Shown: positions 9,299-17,571, numbered from the stretch's first letter. The stretch: 64,000 nucleotides of DNA from an uncultured Eubacteriales bacterium (GCA_902492065.1 CABUKE010000005.1:62001-126000), one strand, 5' to 3'. A program made the numbers and translations. Notes: a model not told the origin generated them from the sequence alone.

Positions 9299-9931
9299 AT
9301 GCAGGAGAAAAAAGATATGTTTGTGTACACGTACAGTGCAGAGCCGGACCATGAGTCGTCTTTGTATGTCAATCTGACGAACCGGTGTACGAACCGGTGT
9401 ACGTTTTGTATCCGCAACAACGCCGACGGTGTCGGCGGCGGGACGCAGCTCTGGCTCTCGCACGAGCCGAGCGTCGACGAGATCACCGCGGCTTTGCTCG
9501 AATACGATCCGAGTAAGTATGACGAGGTTGTATTCTGCGGCTACGGCGAGCCGAGTATCCGCATTGACGAGCTGATTGCCGTTGCAAAGTGGCTCAAGGA
9601 GCACTATGCGATTAAGACACGTATCAATACCAATGGACATGCAAACGAGTTCCACGGGCGCGACGTTACGCCGCTGTTTGAGGGGATCATCGACACGGTG
9701 TCGGTCAGTCTCAACGCTGCCAACGCAAAAGAATATGACGCGCTCTGCCGTTCCGTTTACGGCGAGCGGGCGTATGAGATCCTGCTCGATTTTGCGAAAA
9801 AAGCGAAAGAGCACACCAATGTCGTACTCAGCATTGTCGACCTCATGGGACCGGAGGATATTGAAGCATGTAAAAAGATTGCCGCAGACGCGGGCGTGCC
9901 GCTCAAGATACGTGAATACGTGGAGGATTAA
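9299..9931 (+). CDS. Radical SAM protein (TatD-associated type)
   Basis: 210 residues. Cys30-x3-Cys34-x2-Cys37 in NRCTNRCTFC is the radical SAM [4Fe-4S] motif, followed by the glycine-rich CGYGEPSIR and NTNGHAN segments that bind S-adenosylmethionine. The protein is short for a radical SAM enzyme and lacks an accessory cluster domain, matching the small family often found near tatD genes; no tatD is seen here. It lies 30 bases after subunit D with no terminator between, so it may be read with the ATPase operon. The substrate is unknown. Confidence 0.8.
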   Translation: MQEKKDMFVYTYSAEPDHESSLYVNLTNRCTNRCTFCIRNNADGVGGGTQLWLSHEPSVDEITAALLEYDPSKYDEVVFCGYGEPSIRIDELIAVAKWLKEHYAIKTRINTNGHANEFHGRDVTPLFEGIIDTVSVSLNAANAKEYDALCRSVYGERAYEILLDFAKKAKEHTNVVLSIVDLMGPEDIEACKKIAADAGVPLKIREYVED

Positions 9932-9943
9932 AGCATAAGAAAA

Positions 9944-9970
9944 CCGCTTGCATAGCAAGCGGCTCTTTTT
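9944..9970. terminator. Rho-independent terminator (both directions)
   Basis: Perfect 8-bp stem CCGCTTGC/GCAAGCGG with a 3-nt loop, followed by CTCTTTTTT. It ends the ATPase-radical SAM transcript and also lies just past the stop of the convergent lipoprotein gene. Confidence 0.85.
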
Positions 9971-10671
9971 TATCCAATTTTCTGATACCCTTCCGGCACC
10001 TCAAACAGAGAGGGGGAAACCTCTCCCACGATAGAGAGCGCTTCCATTTGCATTTCGACGCCGTCCTCGTTTGTCAAAATATACTTCAGGTCGCTGCCGT
10101 CAAAACAATAGCGCACGACCGCGCCATCTATGGAAAACTGTTCATATGCGTATTCCGTACCGTCAATGCTTACCGTTCCTTCCTCCATTTGCTCGCCGCG
10201 TAGCGCGCCGGCGGAGAGCGCGCTCTTGCCGTCGTCCTCCTGCGTTACGTTGGCGGCGTCTGTGACCAGATATGTCTGCGTGTCGTGCATGACGGTGTAG
10301 TTTTTCCCATCCTTTTCAAAATTCGTGAACCGGCCCGTGTCCGTTGTGATGTCGCTATACACGGTCCTGCCGCTTACAACAGCCGTGGTTGTCGTCCTTG
10401 TGCCTGCAACTGTCTGCGTCCGAAGTGTCATGGTATAGTCGCCGCTTGTGCGGGCAGAAAAATACTGATAGGTCTTGGATTGTATAAGCCGGCTGTCCGG
10501 CGTTGCCGTTGCCGCCGCAGACGGGGCGGCAGAGCTTTGGGGCGCCGCTTGTCCCACTTCGGGCGTGGTGGTCCCCTCTGGCTGTCCCGGTACGGATGGC
10601 TGCTGCGCCCAGCAGCCACACAGCGCGGCGCATAAGGCCAATGCAAGCAGGAGCGTTGTCATTCGTTTCAT
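9970..10671 (-). CDS. Lipoprotein of unknown function
   Basis: 233 residues with a typical lipoprotein leader: MKRM, a hydrophobic stretch and the lipobox ALCGC with Cys20 as the lipidated residue, then a low-complexity Pro/Ala/Ser/Thr linker. The remaining domain (about 65-233) is beta-rich with a YCFDGSDLKYI element, resembling LolA/DUF-type lipid-binding or periplasmic sensor folds only loosely. I do not recognise the family. The start follows a perfect GGAGGAGG; an upstream GTG at 10704 is disfavoured. It is 25 bases after the XRE gene and probably in the same operon. Confidence 0.7.
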   Translation of the reverse strand: MKRMTTLLLALALCAALCGCWAQQPSVPGQPEGTTTPEVGQAAPQSSAAPSAAATATPDSRLIQSKTYQYFSARTSGDYTMTLRTQTVAGTRTTTTAVVSGRTVYSDITTDTGRFTNFEKDGKNYTVMHDTQTYLVTDAANVTQEDDGKSALSAGALRGEQMEEGTVSIDGTEYAYEQFSIDGAVVRYCFDGSDLKYILTNEDGVEMQMEALSIVGEVSPSLFEVPEGYQKIG

Positions 10672-10696
10672 GTCAAGTCCTCCTCCCTCTATATCG

Positions 10697-11224
10697 TCAC
10701 ACAATCAGCAAAACGGCGCCGATTACCTTATCCGGCCTGGACAGGGCAAGCGCCTTTTCCCGCCCGAGCGGCTGGACCCGGCCGCCCACGTCACAGAGCA
10801 GAAGGTCGGCGTCCGTTTTTCCGCGCGCTATGACGGCTGTGTAGGCTACCTCATTTTTGCAGAGGTTTACAGCAAACAAATCGCTGTCCGATTCCTCCAC
10901 CGGCGCGTCAATATAGCCGTAGGCCGCCGTCACGATATGCTCCGGCAGGGCGCGTGCATCCTCGGGACGAATCAGCGGAAGCTTGTGGCGGACAATATAA
11001 GGGACGACGCCCTCGTGCATCCGGCTCGAATTGCCAATCAGATAGTCAACGTCCACCTGCAAATATTTTGCAAGTTCCACAATTTTTTGTGTGCTGGGCA
11101 GTGTCTGTCCGGCTTCATAGTTATGGATTGCGGTCTTGCTTGTACCGATAACCTGCCCAAGCTCTGCCTGCGTTTTGCCGTGCAGTTTCCTGAGAAATTT
11201 TAACCGTTCACCAAAGGTTGACAT
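10697..11224 (-). CDS. XRE-family transcriptional regulator
   Basis: 175 residues. Residues 5-62 form a Cro/CI-type helix-turn-helix (KTQAELGQVIGTSKTAIHNYEAGQTLPS). The C-terminal part, about 80-175, is beta-rich and may be a LexA/S24-like dimerisation fold, but I see no catalytic Ser/Lys pair, so self-cleavage is unlikely. It has its own promoter reading left and is divergent from the WG-repeat gene, so it could regulate either that gene or the lipoprotein downstream. Confidence 0.8.
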   Translation of the reverse strand: MSTFGERLKFLRKLHGKTQAELGQVIGTSKTAIHNYEAGQTLPSTQKIVELAKYLQVDVDYLIGNSSRMHEGVVPYIVRHKLPLIRPEDARALPEHIVTAAYGYIDAPVEESDSDLFAVNLCKNEVAYTAVIARGKTDADLLLCDVGGRVQPLGREKALALSRPDKVIGAVLLIV

Positions 11225-11261
11225 GACGCGTCCCTCCCTTAGAATCCTTTTTGATACTCAA

Positions 11262-11290
11262 ATTTTAGCATTTTTACGCAGCGGTGTCAA
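11262..11290 (-). promoter_or_regulatory. Sigma-A promoter for the XRE gene
   Basis: On the minus strand: TTGACA (11290-11285), 17-nt spacer, TAAAAT (11267-11262) with a TGC extension before the -10. Start of transcription would fall about 30 bases before the XRE start codon. Confidence 0.7.
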
Positions 11291-11307
11291 TCCGGCGGAA
11301 AAAACAC

Positions 11308-11336
11308 TTGCATACGGGAGCGGAAACCCGTATAAT
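11308..11336 (+). promoter_or_regulatory. Sigma-A promoter for the WG-repeat gene
   Basis: TTGCAT (11308-11313), 17-nt spacer, TATAAT (11331-11336), about 30 bases before the start codon. It is back-to-back with the XRE promoter, so an XRE dimer bound in the shared gap could affect both. Confidence 0.75.
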
Positions 11337-11367
11337 AGAGGAGCAGGAACAAGGAGGAATGATTATT

Positions 11368-12405
11368 ATGCTGCGTAAATTGTTGGCCGCCGTTCTGGCT
11401 GCGGCATGTCTGTCGGTCTGTGCGTCTGCGCAGGGAGCAGACGGCGGGCTGATTCTCGACTACATAGACGATGAGAACGGATGGTTTTTCAAGTTTGGAT
11501 TTCTGGATGAAGACGGTGATATAAGAATTCCATACGTTTACGACTACGCAGAGCCGTTTTCCTGTGGGTATGCGCTCGTGCGGCAGGGCAGCAAGCTGTA
11601 TTTCATTGACACAAACAATCAGCCTGCGTTCGGCTCAGACAAAAGCAAGTATCATTTTTACACCAGCTTCCGCGAGGGATTGTGCGCTGTGGAAAAGGAC
11701 GGAAAGTGCGGCTATATTGACACAAACGGTAACCGCGTAATTGACCTGGTTTTTGACGAGGCGTATAACTTTTCCGAGGGATTGGCGGCTGTTGCTGTGG
11801 ACGGCGCATACGGCTATATCAACAACAATGGTAACGTCGTAATTGATTACCGTTTCGACGAGGCGGGCGAGTTTGAAAACGGGTTTGCTATTGTGCAGAA
11901 AAACGGGTATTGCGGCTTTATTGACCGGTCCGGCGCGGAGCGGACGCCGTTTGTGTATGAGGATGCGTCCGGTTTTTCTGAAGGGCTGGCGGCTGTACGG
12001 CTCCATGGGAAGTATACCTATACGGACCAAAACGGCGCACTGCAGTTTGAGCCAATCTTCGAGGAGGCGTATGACTTTACTGACGGGATTGCACGCGTTA
12101 AATTGGATGGAAAATATGGCTTTGTCCGCGCCGACGGCACGTATCAGGTCGCGCCGGATTTTGACGCGCTGTCTCCGTATTACGGCAGTTATGCCATCGC
12201 GGGACGGTATGTGGCGGACGGCGTGCTGTGGTATGGGCTGATTGACGAATATGGGAACCGCGTCTGCCCGTTCAGCTATGACAGTATTGTTTACCAGGAC
12301 GGGCGCTTCGTACTGACGAAAAACGGACAGACCAGCTATTTGGATCATACGCTCCAGCCCATTGCGGCGGATGAAATAACCACTGAAAGCGGGGATATAA
12401 AATGA
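11368..12405 (+). CDS. Secreted WG-repeat protein
   Basis: 345 residues from the ATG ten bases after AAGGAGG (an ATG at 11359 is too close to that site). A signal peptide (MLRKLLAAVLAAACLSVCASA) precedes about seven tandem WG-type repeats of roughly 45 residues, each with a pattern like F-x-E-G-L-A-x-V-x-x-x-G-K-Y-G-Y-I-D-x-x-G. Such repeats form beta-rich surface or periplasmic-face domains of unknown function. The stop overlaps the next start (ATGATGA), so it is translationally coupled to the URO-D-like gene. Confidence 0.8.
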   Translation: MLRKLLAAVLAAACLSVCASAQGADGGLILDYIDDENGWFFKFGFLDEDGDIRIPYVYDYAEPFSCGYALVRQGSKLYFIDTNNQPAFGSDKSKYHFYTSFREGLCAVEKDGKCGYIDTNGNRVIDLVFDEAYNFSEGLAAVAVDGAYGYINNNGNVVIDYRFDEAGEFENGFAIVQKNGYCGFIDRSGAERTPFVYEDASGFSEGLAAVRLHGKYTYTDQNGALQFEPIFEEAYDFTDGIARVKLDGKYGFVRADGTYQVAPDFDALSPYYGSYAIAGRYVADGVLWYGLIDEYGNRVCPFSYDSIVYQDGRFVLTKNGQTSYLDHTLQPIAADEITTESGDIK

Positions 12406-13334
12406 TGACGGACCGGGAAAGGGCAATTACTGCGCTCACGCTTGGACAGCCGGACTATGTGCCGACATTTGAGCTGGAGTACCAGCTTGCAGATACCAAG
12501 TTTGGCAAAGATTTTTTGATGCGCGAGCAGCTTACCGGCCTTTCCGCAGCGGAGCGGGAACGCGCAATTTTGGAAAATGCGGAATATATGGTGCAGGTGT
12601 ACAGCGCGCTTGGCTATTCCATTATTCCGGTACATTATCTCGAGCCAGACGACTTGATTACAACGGCAAAGCATATCAATAAGATCACGAACGGGACATA
12701 CCTGCTGGCAGCGCACGGCGACGGGACTTACGCCATTCCGGACGGCGCAGGTATGCTCGAGTTTGTGTACGGGCTCTACGACTATCCCGAGGAAGGAAAG
12801 ACGAAGGCACGCGCCATGGCGGACGAAGCAATTGAGCGCAATAAACGCTATATTGACGCGGGGATTGAGTGCCTGCTTCTGTGCTCGGACTACTGCTTTA
12901 ACGATGGGCCGTTTATCTCGCCGGCGATGTTTGAGGAGTTTGTACAGCCGTATTTAGCGGATATTATTTCCAATATTCGACGCGACGGCGGCTATGCGAT
13001 TAAGCATACGGATGGCAACATCATGCCGCTACTCGACATGCTGGTTGACTGCAACCCGCATGCGCTTCACTCGCTCGACCCGATGGCCGGCGTGGATATC
13101 AAGGTTTTGAAGGAGCGGATTGGCAAAAAAGTCGCGCTCTGCGGCAACGTCCACTGCGCGCATTTGCAGACGGGTACAGATGAGCAGGTGCTCGAAAGCT
13201 GCCGCTATGCCATGGAAAACGGCAAGCCCGGCGGCGGGTATTTCTTCTGCACAAGCAATGTACCGTTTAAGGGAATGCCGCCCGAACGATACGACATGGT
13301 GCTCGATTTCTGGCGCAAAAACCGCGACTATTGA
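12402..13334 (+). CDS. Uroporphyrinogen decarboxylase-family protein
   Basis: 310 residues with a TIM-barrel pattern of the URO-D superfamily: DRERAITALTLGQPDYVP at the N-terminus, CLLLCSDYCFNDGPFISPAMFEEFVQPYL in the middle, HTDGNIMPLL and GVDIKVLKERIGKKVALCGNV late. In this superfamily many members are not haem enzymes but corrinoid-dependent methyltransferases. No corrinoid protein or haem gene is nearby, so the substrate is open. Its stop codon lies inside the -35 element of the RNase P RNA promoter. Confidence 0.75.
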   Translation: MMTDRERAITALTLGQPDYVPTFELEYQLADTKFGKDFLMREQLTGLSAAERERAILENAEYMVQVYSALGYSIIPVHYLEPDDLITTAKHINKITNGTYLLAAHGDGTYAIPDGAGMLEFVYGLYDYPEEGKTKARAMADEAIERNKRYIDAGIECLLLCSDYCFNDGPFISPAMFEEFVQPYLADIISNIRRDGGYAIKHTDGNIMPLLDMLVDCNPHALHSLDPMAGVDIKVLKERIGKKVALCGNVHCAHLQTGTDEQVLESCRYAMENGKPGGGYFFCTSNVPFKGMPPERYDMVLDFWRKNRDY

Positions 13335-13359
13335 CGTGGGCAGTGTTTTATGGTACGAT
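13331..13359 (+). promoter_or_regulatory. Promoter of RNase P RNA
   Basis: TTGACG (13331-13336), 17-nt spacer, TACGAT (13354-13359). The TGA stop of the URO-D-like gene is within the -35 hexamer. Transcription should begin near 13366-13369, matching the RNA 5' end. Confidence 0.75.
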
Positions 13360-13368
13360 AGAGACCGT

Positions 13369-13721
13369 GAGTAAACCGGACGGTTGCGGGCAGAGTGCCG
13401 CGAGGCCCTGTCTGAGGAAAGTCCGGGCTTCATAGGGCGAGGGTGCCGGATAACGTCCGGCGGAGGCGACTCCAGGGATAGTGCAACAGAAAGAAACCGC
13501 CTGCCGCGCTTTTTGCGCGCAGGTAAGGATGGAAAGGCGAGGTAAGAGCTCACCGGCGGCCTGGCGACTGGCCGGCCATGTAAACCCCACTCGAAGCAAC
13601 ACCACAAAGGAAGGAATCAAGCCGGCCCGGCGCTCCTTCGGGTAGGTGGCTAAAGGCGTGTGGCAACACACGGCGTAGATAGATAACCGTTCAAGACAGA
13701 ACCCGGCTTATAGGTTTACTC
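13369..13721 (+). ncRNA. rnpB: RNase P RNA
   Basis: About 353 nt. The universally conserved elements are present in order: GAGGAAAGTCCGGGC near the 5' end, AACAGAAAGAAACCGCC, GGTAAGGATGGAAAGGCG with GGTAAGAGCTCACC, and GATAACCGTTCAAGACAGAACCCGGCTTATAG near the 3' end (written here as GATAACCGTTCAAG and GACAGAACCCGGCTTA). Terminal stem P1 is formed by GAGTAAACC and GGTTTACTC. The extended layout fits the ancestral A type. It cleaves the 5' leader of pre-tRNAs. Confidence 0.95.
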
Positions 13722-13733
13722 ACAATAAAAAAA

Positions 13734-13757
13734 CCGAAGGATTCCTTCGGTTTTTTT
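13734..13757. terminator. Terminator of rnpB and of the convergent GNAT gene
   Basis: Stem CCGAAGG/CCTTCGG with an ATT loop, flanked by A-run and T7. Works in both directions. Confidence 0.85.
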
Positions 13758-13761
13758 ATTG

Positions 13762-14295
13762 TTATTCCTTCCCACCGTTCTCATGCGGGTTCTTGATGCA
13801 AAAAATCAGATGCGGCATGTCTATGCCGTAGTAGTGCTTTGTAAACTGGCCGCATACCTCCATGCCGTTTCGCCGCGCGACGTTCTGCGACGCGGTATTG
13901 TTGTCGCGGATAATGGAGTACACTTCCTCTGCTCCAAGCACGGTAAACGCATATTCTTTGCAGGCGATGGCCGCCTCGGTCGCATAGCCCTGGTGCCAGT
14001 ACGCCTTGTTAAACAAATAGCCAACCTCCACGACGCGCCGGCTCGGAATTTCCTGCATGGTAAGCCCGCACTGCCCAATCAGCTCGCCGTTTTCTTTGCT
14101 GATGACTGCCCAAAGCCCAAATCCGTCGTCGTGGTAGCGGCGGATTTGCCGCTCGAGCCATTCTGCCGCCTCCTCGTCGGAAAAGGCGTGCTCATACGCA
14201 TACATCACTTCTTCATCCTGCAGGATTCGGCACAGCGCCGGCAAATCGTCTTTCGTCATTTCCCGCAGTGTGAGCCGCTCTGTTTCCAAAATCAT
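13762..14295 (-). CDS. GNAT acetyltransferase (RimJ/RimL-like)
   Basis: 177 residues. N-terminal MILETERLTLREMTKDD is the hallmark start of RimJ/RimL/alpha-amino GNAT proteins; the acetyl-CoA loop is in GYLFNKAYWHQGYATEAA and the terminal part VLGAEEVYSIIRDNNTASQNVARRNGM is typical. AAGGGGG precedes the chosen ATG; upstream in-frame ATG at 14319 lacks a site. It likely acetylates an N-terminus or small amine. It is 20 bases after the PAS protein gene on the same strand. Confidence 0.85.
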   Translation of the reverse strand: MILETERLTLREMTKDDLPALCRILQDEEVMYAYEHAFSDEEAAEWLERQIRRYHDDGFGLWAVISKENGELIGQCGLTMQEIPSRRVVEVGYLFNKAYWHQGYATEAAIACKEYAFTVLGAEEVYSIIRDNNTASQNVARRNGMEVCGQFTKHYYGIDMPHLIFCIKNPHENGGKE

Positions 14296-14315
14296 AGTAC
14301 AGCCCCCTTGTTTTA

Positions 14316-14666
14316 TCATTGTACTTCTTTTTTTCGACTCTCATGTTTTTCATAGTAGCCTGTCAGTTTCCCTGCCCCGTCGCGGATTGCAACCATATAT
14401 ACATCACAGCCGAGCCGATGGTACATATATTTTTTATTATTCTGCACATCCTGTAAAAACCACGCAATCGTTTCGTGTATTATCCGCACGGAGTTTTCAT
14501 TGTGGCAGGCAAGCAGGCTCTGCCCGATGAGTGTGCTCCCGCCGTGTTTAGCGTACCTGTTTTGCGCCGCAGGATTCATATATACGATCGTGTGGTCCAG
14601 GCCGGTGATGACCACCGGCGCGTCGTCTGTGCCGATGATACTTTTAAACGCGTCTTGCAGATTCAT
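14316..14666 (-). CDS. Stand-alone PAS-domain protein
   Basis: 116 residues that look like a single PAS fold: DDAPVVITGLDHTIVYMNPAAQNRYAKHGG is the classic N-terminal PAS beta-strand and helix, and the C-terminal YMVAIRDGAGKLTGYYEKHE closes the sheet. There is no kinase, cyclase or DNA-binding domain attached. AAAGGAGG lies nine bases before the ATG. It could be a soluble redox or ligand sensor acting by protein contact; partner unknown. Co-transcribed with the downstream acetyltransferase is likely. Confidence 0.75.
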   Translation of the reverse strand: MNLQDAFKSIIGTDDAPVVITGLDHTIVYMNPAAQNRYAKHGGSTLIGQSLLACHNENSVRIIHETIAWFLQDVQNNKKYMYHRLGCDVYMVAIRDGAGKLTGYYEKHESRKKEVQ

Positions 14667-14739
14667 GCCTGTGTTCCTCCTTTGATTCAAGTAACAGATA
14701 TTATAGCAAATTGTTGCGTGCTATGCAACTGATTGACAT

Positions 14740-14965
14740 TCAAAAACCAGACATTTCACATGTCTGGTTTTTGTGAGAATTATAACAGAAAACGGCCCCA
14801 CACAACAAACCATAAGCGGATGGCTGCATACGCGGAATCTTTACCACGACGCGACAGCACAGTACCCCTTCTGCGCTGTATTGCCAAACCGGCCTGCTTT
14901 GTTGCTGTTTCCCTCTTGTTTGAGAAAAAGGGATTGGCCATGCGGACAAATCGACAAAAAATTTC
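14740..14965 (-). ncRNA. Candidate structured small RNA, 6S-like
   Basis: No convincing protein lies between the PAS gene and the PTS regulator. On the minus strand a consensus promoter (14972-15000) is followed about 200 bases later by a strong terminator hairpin, giving a transcript near 225 nt. Nested complementary segments make a rod: 14936-14941 with 14792-14797, 14898-14904 with 14803-14809, and an apical 9-bp hairpin 14871-14879 with 14854-14862. The 5' segment reads GGCCAAUCCC, close to GGCCAGUCCC that I recall in enterobacterial 6S RNA. A 6S RNA is the best guess; it is not proven. Confidence 0.4.
14742..14773 (-). terminator. Terminator of the candidate small RNA
   Basis: AAAAACCAGACA/TGTCTGGTTTTT stem with a 7-nt loop; the minus-strand reading ends in a T-run. 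No open reading frame of quality precedes it, which is why an RNA gene is suspected. Confidence 0.75.
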
Positions 14966-14971
14966 ATAAAC

Positions 14972-15000
14972 ATAATATCATATGGCACACTATCTGTCAA
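14972..15000 (-). promoter_or_regulatory. Promoter of the candidate small RNA
   Basis: Minus strand: TTGACA (15000-14995), 17-nt spacer, TATTAT (14977-14972). Near consensus and with ideal spacing. Confidence 0.65.
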
Positions 15001-15287
15001 TAATAAACCAAAAAAATTGACGGTAGAACAACCCTTTGTTGTTATATTAGTAGATTTTTTATAAAATTAATCTTTTATAAAGAAATTTTCTTGTAATTTG
15101 TTTCAAATAGAAAAAAGATGGTATGTATTTAGTACAAGATATTTTTTTAACAATCTAAAAATCAGTGTGTTTTCGTGTTTTGTTTAATTTTTCCCGAATG
15201 TGTCAAAAATTTAGAATTACTTGCTTCAAAATCTTTGTATAATGAAATCATAAAGAGGAGGGAAGCAAGCAGAAGGGATTTGTTATT
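15001..15287 (+). promoter_or_regulatory. AT-rich upstream region of the PTS regulator, with -10 at 15238-15243
   Basis: A gene-free AT-rich stretch with many A and T tracts. A TATAAT at 15238-15243 is well placed for the regulator gene but has no convincing -35 at 16-18 bases, suggesting an activator-dependent promoter. I see no terminator-overlapping antiterminator stem and no clear CRE box. Confidence 0.45.
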
Positions 15288-17294
15288 ATGACAAAAAGAC
15301 AGATTCAGATTTTGAAAGTTTTGCATCAGACAGAGGGATTTACAACCTTTCAAAAGCTTGCAGACCTGCTCGGCGTATCCGTAAAAACCATCCGAAATGA
15401 TTCGGCGGCAATACGGGAGTTTTTGCAGCAAAACAATATGGGCAATCTCGAGTCGAAGCCGCATCTTGGCATTCGCACCTGCATAAATGAATCAGAATGG
15501 GAAAAGCTGTTACATAGCGGACTTTTCTCAGAAGCGGATGCAGAAGAAGACCGCAAGATTTTGTTTTTTATTCTTGTGCAGCTTCTCCGGCACGGTAGCC
15601 TGACGGCGCAGCGGCTGGCAGAACAGTATTACATCAGCCGCACACAGCTTGACAAAATTTTGGAAACGGCAAATGCGTGGTTTTTTAAAAACCGGATTGC
15701 ATTTGAGCGCCGCCGCGGCAAAGGGATTTTCATTCAGTATAGCGAGTTTAACTACCGTCTTGCCCTGCTGGATTTCTATTTGGACTTTAAAGAAGAAATC
15801 ATACAAATGGGAATCAGCCGGAGTACGCGGTTTGCCGCATTGGACGAAAGGGAATACAATGCACTTTGTAATGTGCTGGACGGCTTTGATGTAGATAACA
15901 TTGCAGAGGCGGTCAGTGAGATTGAAACGCGCTTTGGCTTCCGGTTCAGCTATACGTCAAATGTTGCCCTGCTGTTATTGGCTGCTTTATGTATCATTCG
16001 CACCAGAAAGGGTAAAATAGCACAAGTGCCGCTGCCGCCGCCGTGCAGAACGGACGGACTTTCTGATGAATTGGTGGCTGCCGCGCTGGCAGAGGAGCTG
16101 CAAAAGCGTTTTTCCATACAGCTTCCGCAGGAGGAACAAGTATTTTTATTGTTTGTGATTGCAGTCAGCGAGGTGCAGGGGTTTGAAAACGACCGCTGCC
16201 GCCGCACGTATGAGGCGGCGAACGTCGAGCTGTGCCAGTTTACGGTCAAGTTTGTAAATCTGGTCAGCGCAATCACCAATGTAGACCTGCGGGACGACAA
16301 GTTTTTTGTCACGCAGATGTTCTTACAACTCAAGGCTATGATTGCCCGGCTCAAGTACCAGACGGGGTTTAAAAATCCGCTGCTTCGGCAGATCAAGGCC
16401 AAATATCCGAACCTGATGGCAATGGCGTGGTCGGCCAGCAATATGTTTGAAAAGGATTTGCGCCTCGACATCAACGAGCATGAGGTTGCCTATTTGGCGC
16501 TCCATATCGGCGGCGCAATCGAGCGGAGCAGCGCAAACCTGCGCGCCTGCATCGTATGCGACTATGGAATTGGAATTTCGCAGATATTGCGCGAGAAAAT
16601 CGAGCGCGCTTTGCCGGAACTCCGAATCACGGCGGTACTGTCAAACCGGGACAGGAGGAGCATCCGAAACGAAGCATGTGACTTTATCATCTCTACCGTC
16701 CCGATGGACGGCGGCGCCCTCGGCAAGCCAATGGTTACTGTTGCACACCTGCTTGATGGCAGCGATATTGCAAAAATTGAGGAACAAATGCGGAAGACCC
16801 GCGCTGCAAAACGCGGCGTGAAAAATGGATTGGCACAGGCCATGCCGACACGGTCACTGTTTATGCGGGAGCTTATCTGGACGGATATGGCCGCCACAGG
16901 CAAAAGCGAGCTGCTGCGCAGCATGTGTGCGCGGCTGGAAAGCCTCGGCTATGTAACGCCCGGGTTTGAGGCGTCCGTCCTCGAACGGGAGGCGCATACC
17001 TCGACCGAAGTTGGAAAGGGGATCGCCCTGCCGCACGGACATTCCCAGTTCGTAAACCGTTCCGTGGTCGCCGTTGCAAAGCTCACAAAGCCGCTGGATT
17101 GGTTCGAGGGGAGCGACGAGGTGGATTTGGTGTTTTTACTGGCGGTTGACCTCGACGAAGCAACGGGCATGAAGGATGAAATCATAAAATTTTATAAGTC
17201 TTTTGTCGGATTTATGGAGGACGGGGCTGCACAGGCGCGGCTGCGCGCTCTGCACGACGAAGGCGAAGTGATAAAACTGCTGGAAAATTGGTAA
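15288..17294 (+). CDS. PRD-type PTS regulator with EIIB- and EIIA-like domains (MtlR/LicR-like)
   Basis: 668 residues. Order: N-terminal helix-turn-helix (LADLLGVSVKTIRNDSAAI, 20-40), a second winged helix (to about 160), two PTS-regulation domains (about 175-395; PRD2 retains EHEVAYLALHIG), a GatB-like EIIB fold (about 400-495) and a fructose/mannitol EIIA domain (about 515-668) with phospho-acceptor His583 in ALPHGH. PRD1 seems to have lost its usual conserved His (LLAALCIIRTRKG). It is a transcription activator controlled by phosphorylation. It heads the PTS genes, 13 bases before HPr. Confidence 0.9.
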   Translation: MTKRQIQILKVLHQTEGFTTFQKLADLLGVSVKTIRNDSAAIREFLQQNNMGNLESKPHLGIRTCINESEWEKLLHSGLFSEADAEEDRKILFFILVQLLRHGSLTAQRLAEQYYISRTQLDKILETANAWFFKNRIAFERRRGKGIFIQYSEFNYRLALLDFYLDFKEEIIQMGISRSTRFAALDEREYNALCNVLDGFDVDNIAEAVSEIETRFGFRFSYTSNVALLLLAALCIIRTRKGKIAQVPLPPPCRTDGLSDELVAAALAEELQKRFSIQLPQEEQVFLLFVIAVSEVQGFENDRCRRTYEAANVELCQFTVKFVNLVSAITNVDLRDDKFFVTQMFLQLKAMIARLKYQTGFKNPLLRQIKAKYPNLMAMAWSASNMFEKDLRLDINEHEVAYLALHIGGAIERSSANLRACIVCDYGIGISQILREKIERALPELRITAVLSNRDRRSIRNEACDFIISTVPMDGGALGKPMVTVAHLLDGSDIAKIEEQMRKTRAAKRGVKNGLAQAMPTRSLFMRELIWTDMAATGKSELLRSMCARLESLGYVTPGFEASVLEREAHTSTEVGKGIALPHGHSQFVNRSVVAVAKLTKPLDWFEGSDEVDLVFLLAVDLDEATGMKDEIIKFYKSFVGFMEDGAAQARLRALHDEGEVIKLLENW

Positions 17295-17307
17295 GGAGGT
17301 AATATGT

Positions 17308-17565
17308 ATGGTTAGCATTCAGTACCAAATCAAAAACGAGGAGGGCCTTCACGCAAGGCCGGCCGCCGATTTTTGTAAGGCGGCGAGCAAGTTCAAGAGT
17401 AAAATTGCCATTATCAAGGACGGCAACGAGTACGAGGCAAAGAGTATTTTGATGGTGCTTTGCGTCGGTGCAGAAAAGGGCGATGTAATCGAGCTTCGCG
17501 CCGAGGGCGAAGACGAGCAGGAAGCGATCGACACATTGGTAAAAACTTTAGATATGGCGGGGTGA
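17308..17565 (+). CDS. ptsH: Phosphocarrier protein HPr
   Basis: 85 residues. His15 in GLHARPA is the phosphate carrier and Ser46 in EAKSILMVL is the site modified by HPr kinase in Firmicutes, so this HPr could both carry phosphate and signal to CcpA if that system is present. AAGGAGG precedes the ATG. It lies between the PRD regulator and enzyme I inside a sugar-specific operon rather than in a general pts locus. Confidence 0.95.
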   Translation: MVSIQYQIKNEEGLHARPAADFCKAASKFKSKIAIIKDGNEYEAKSILMVLCVGAEKGDVIELRAEGEDEQEAIDTLVKTLDMAG

Positions 17566-17571
17566 TGGCAG

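Noticed and set aside
14733..15003. Short open frames on both strands (76-86 codons)
   Set aside because: No ribosome sites, no conserved features, and the region has a better explanation as a structured RNA.
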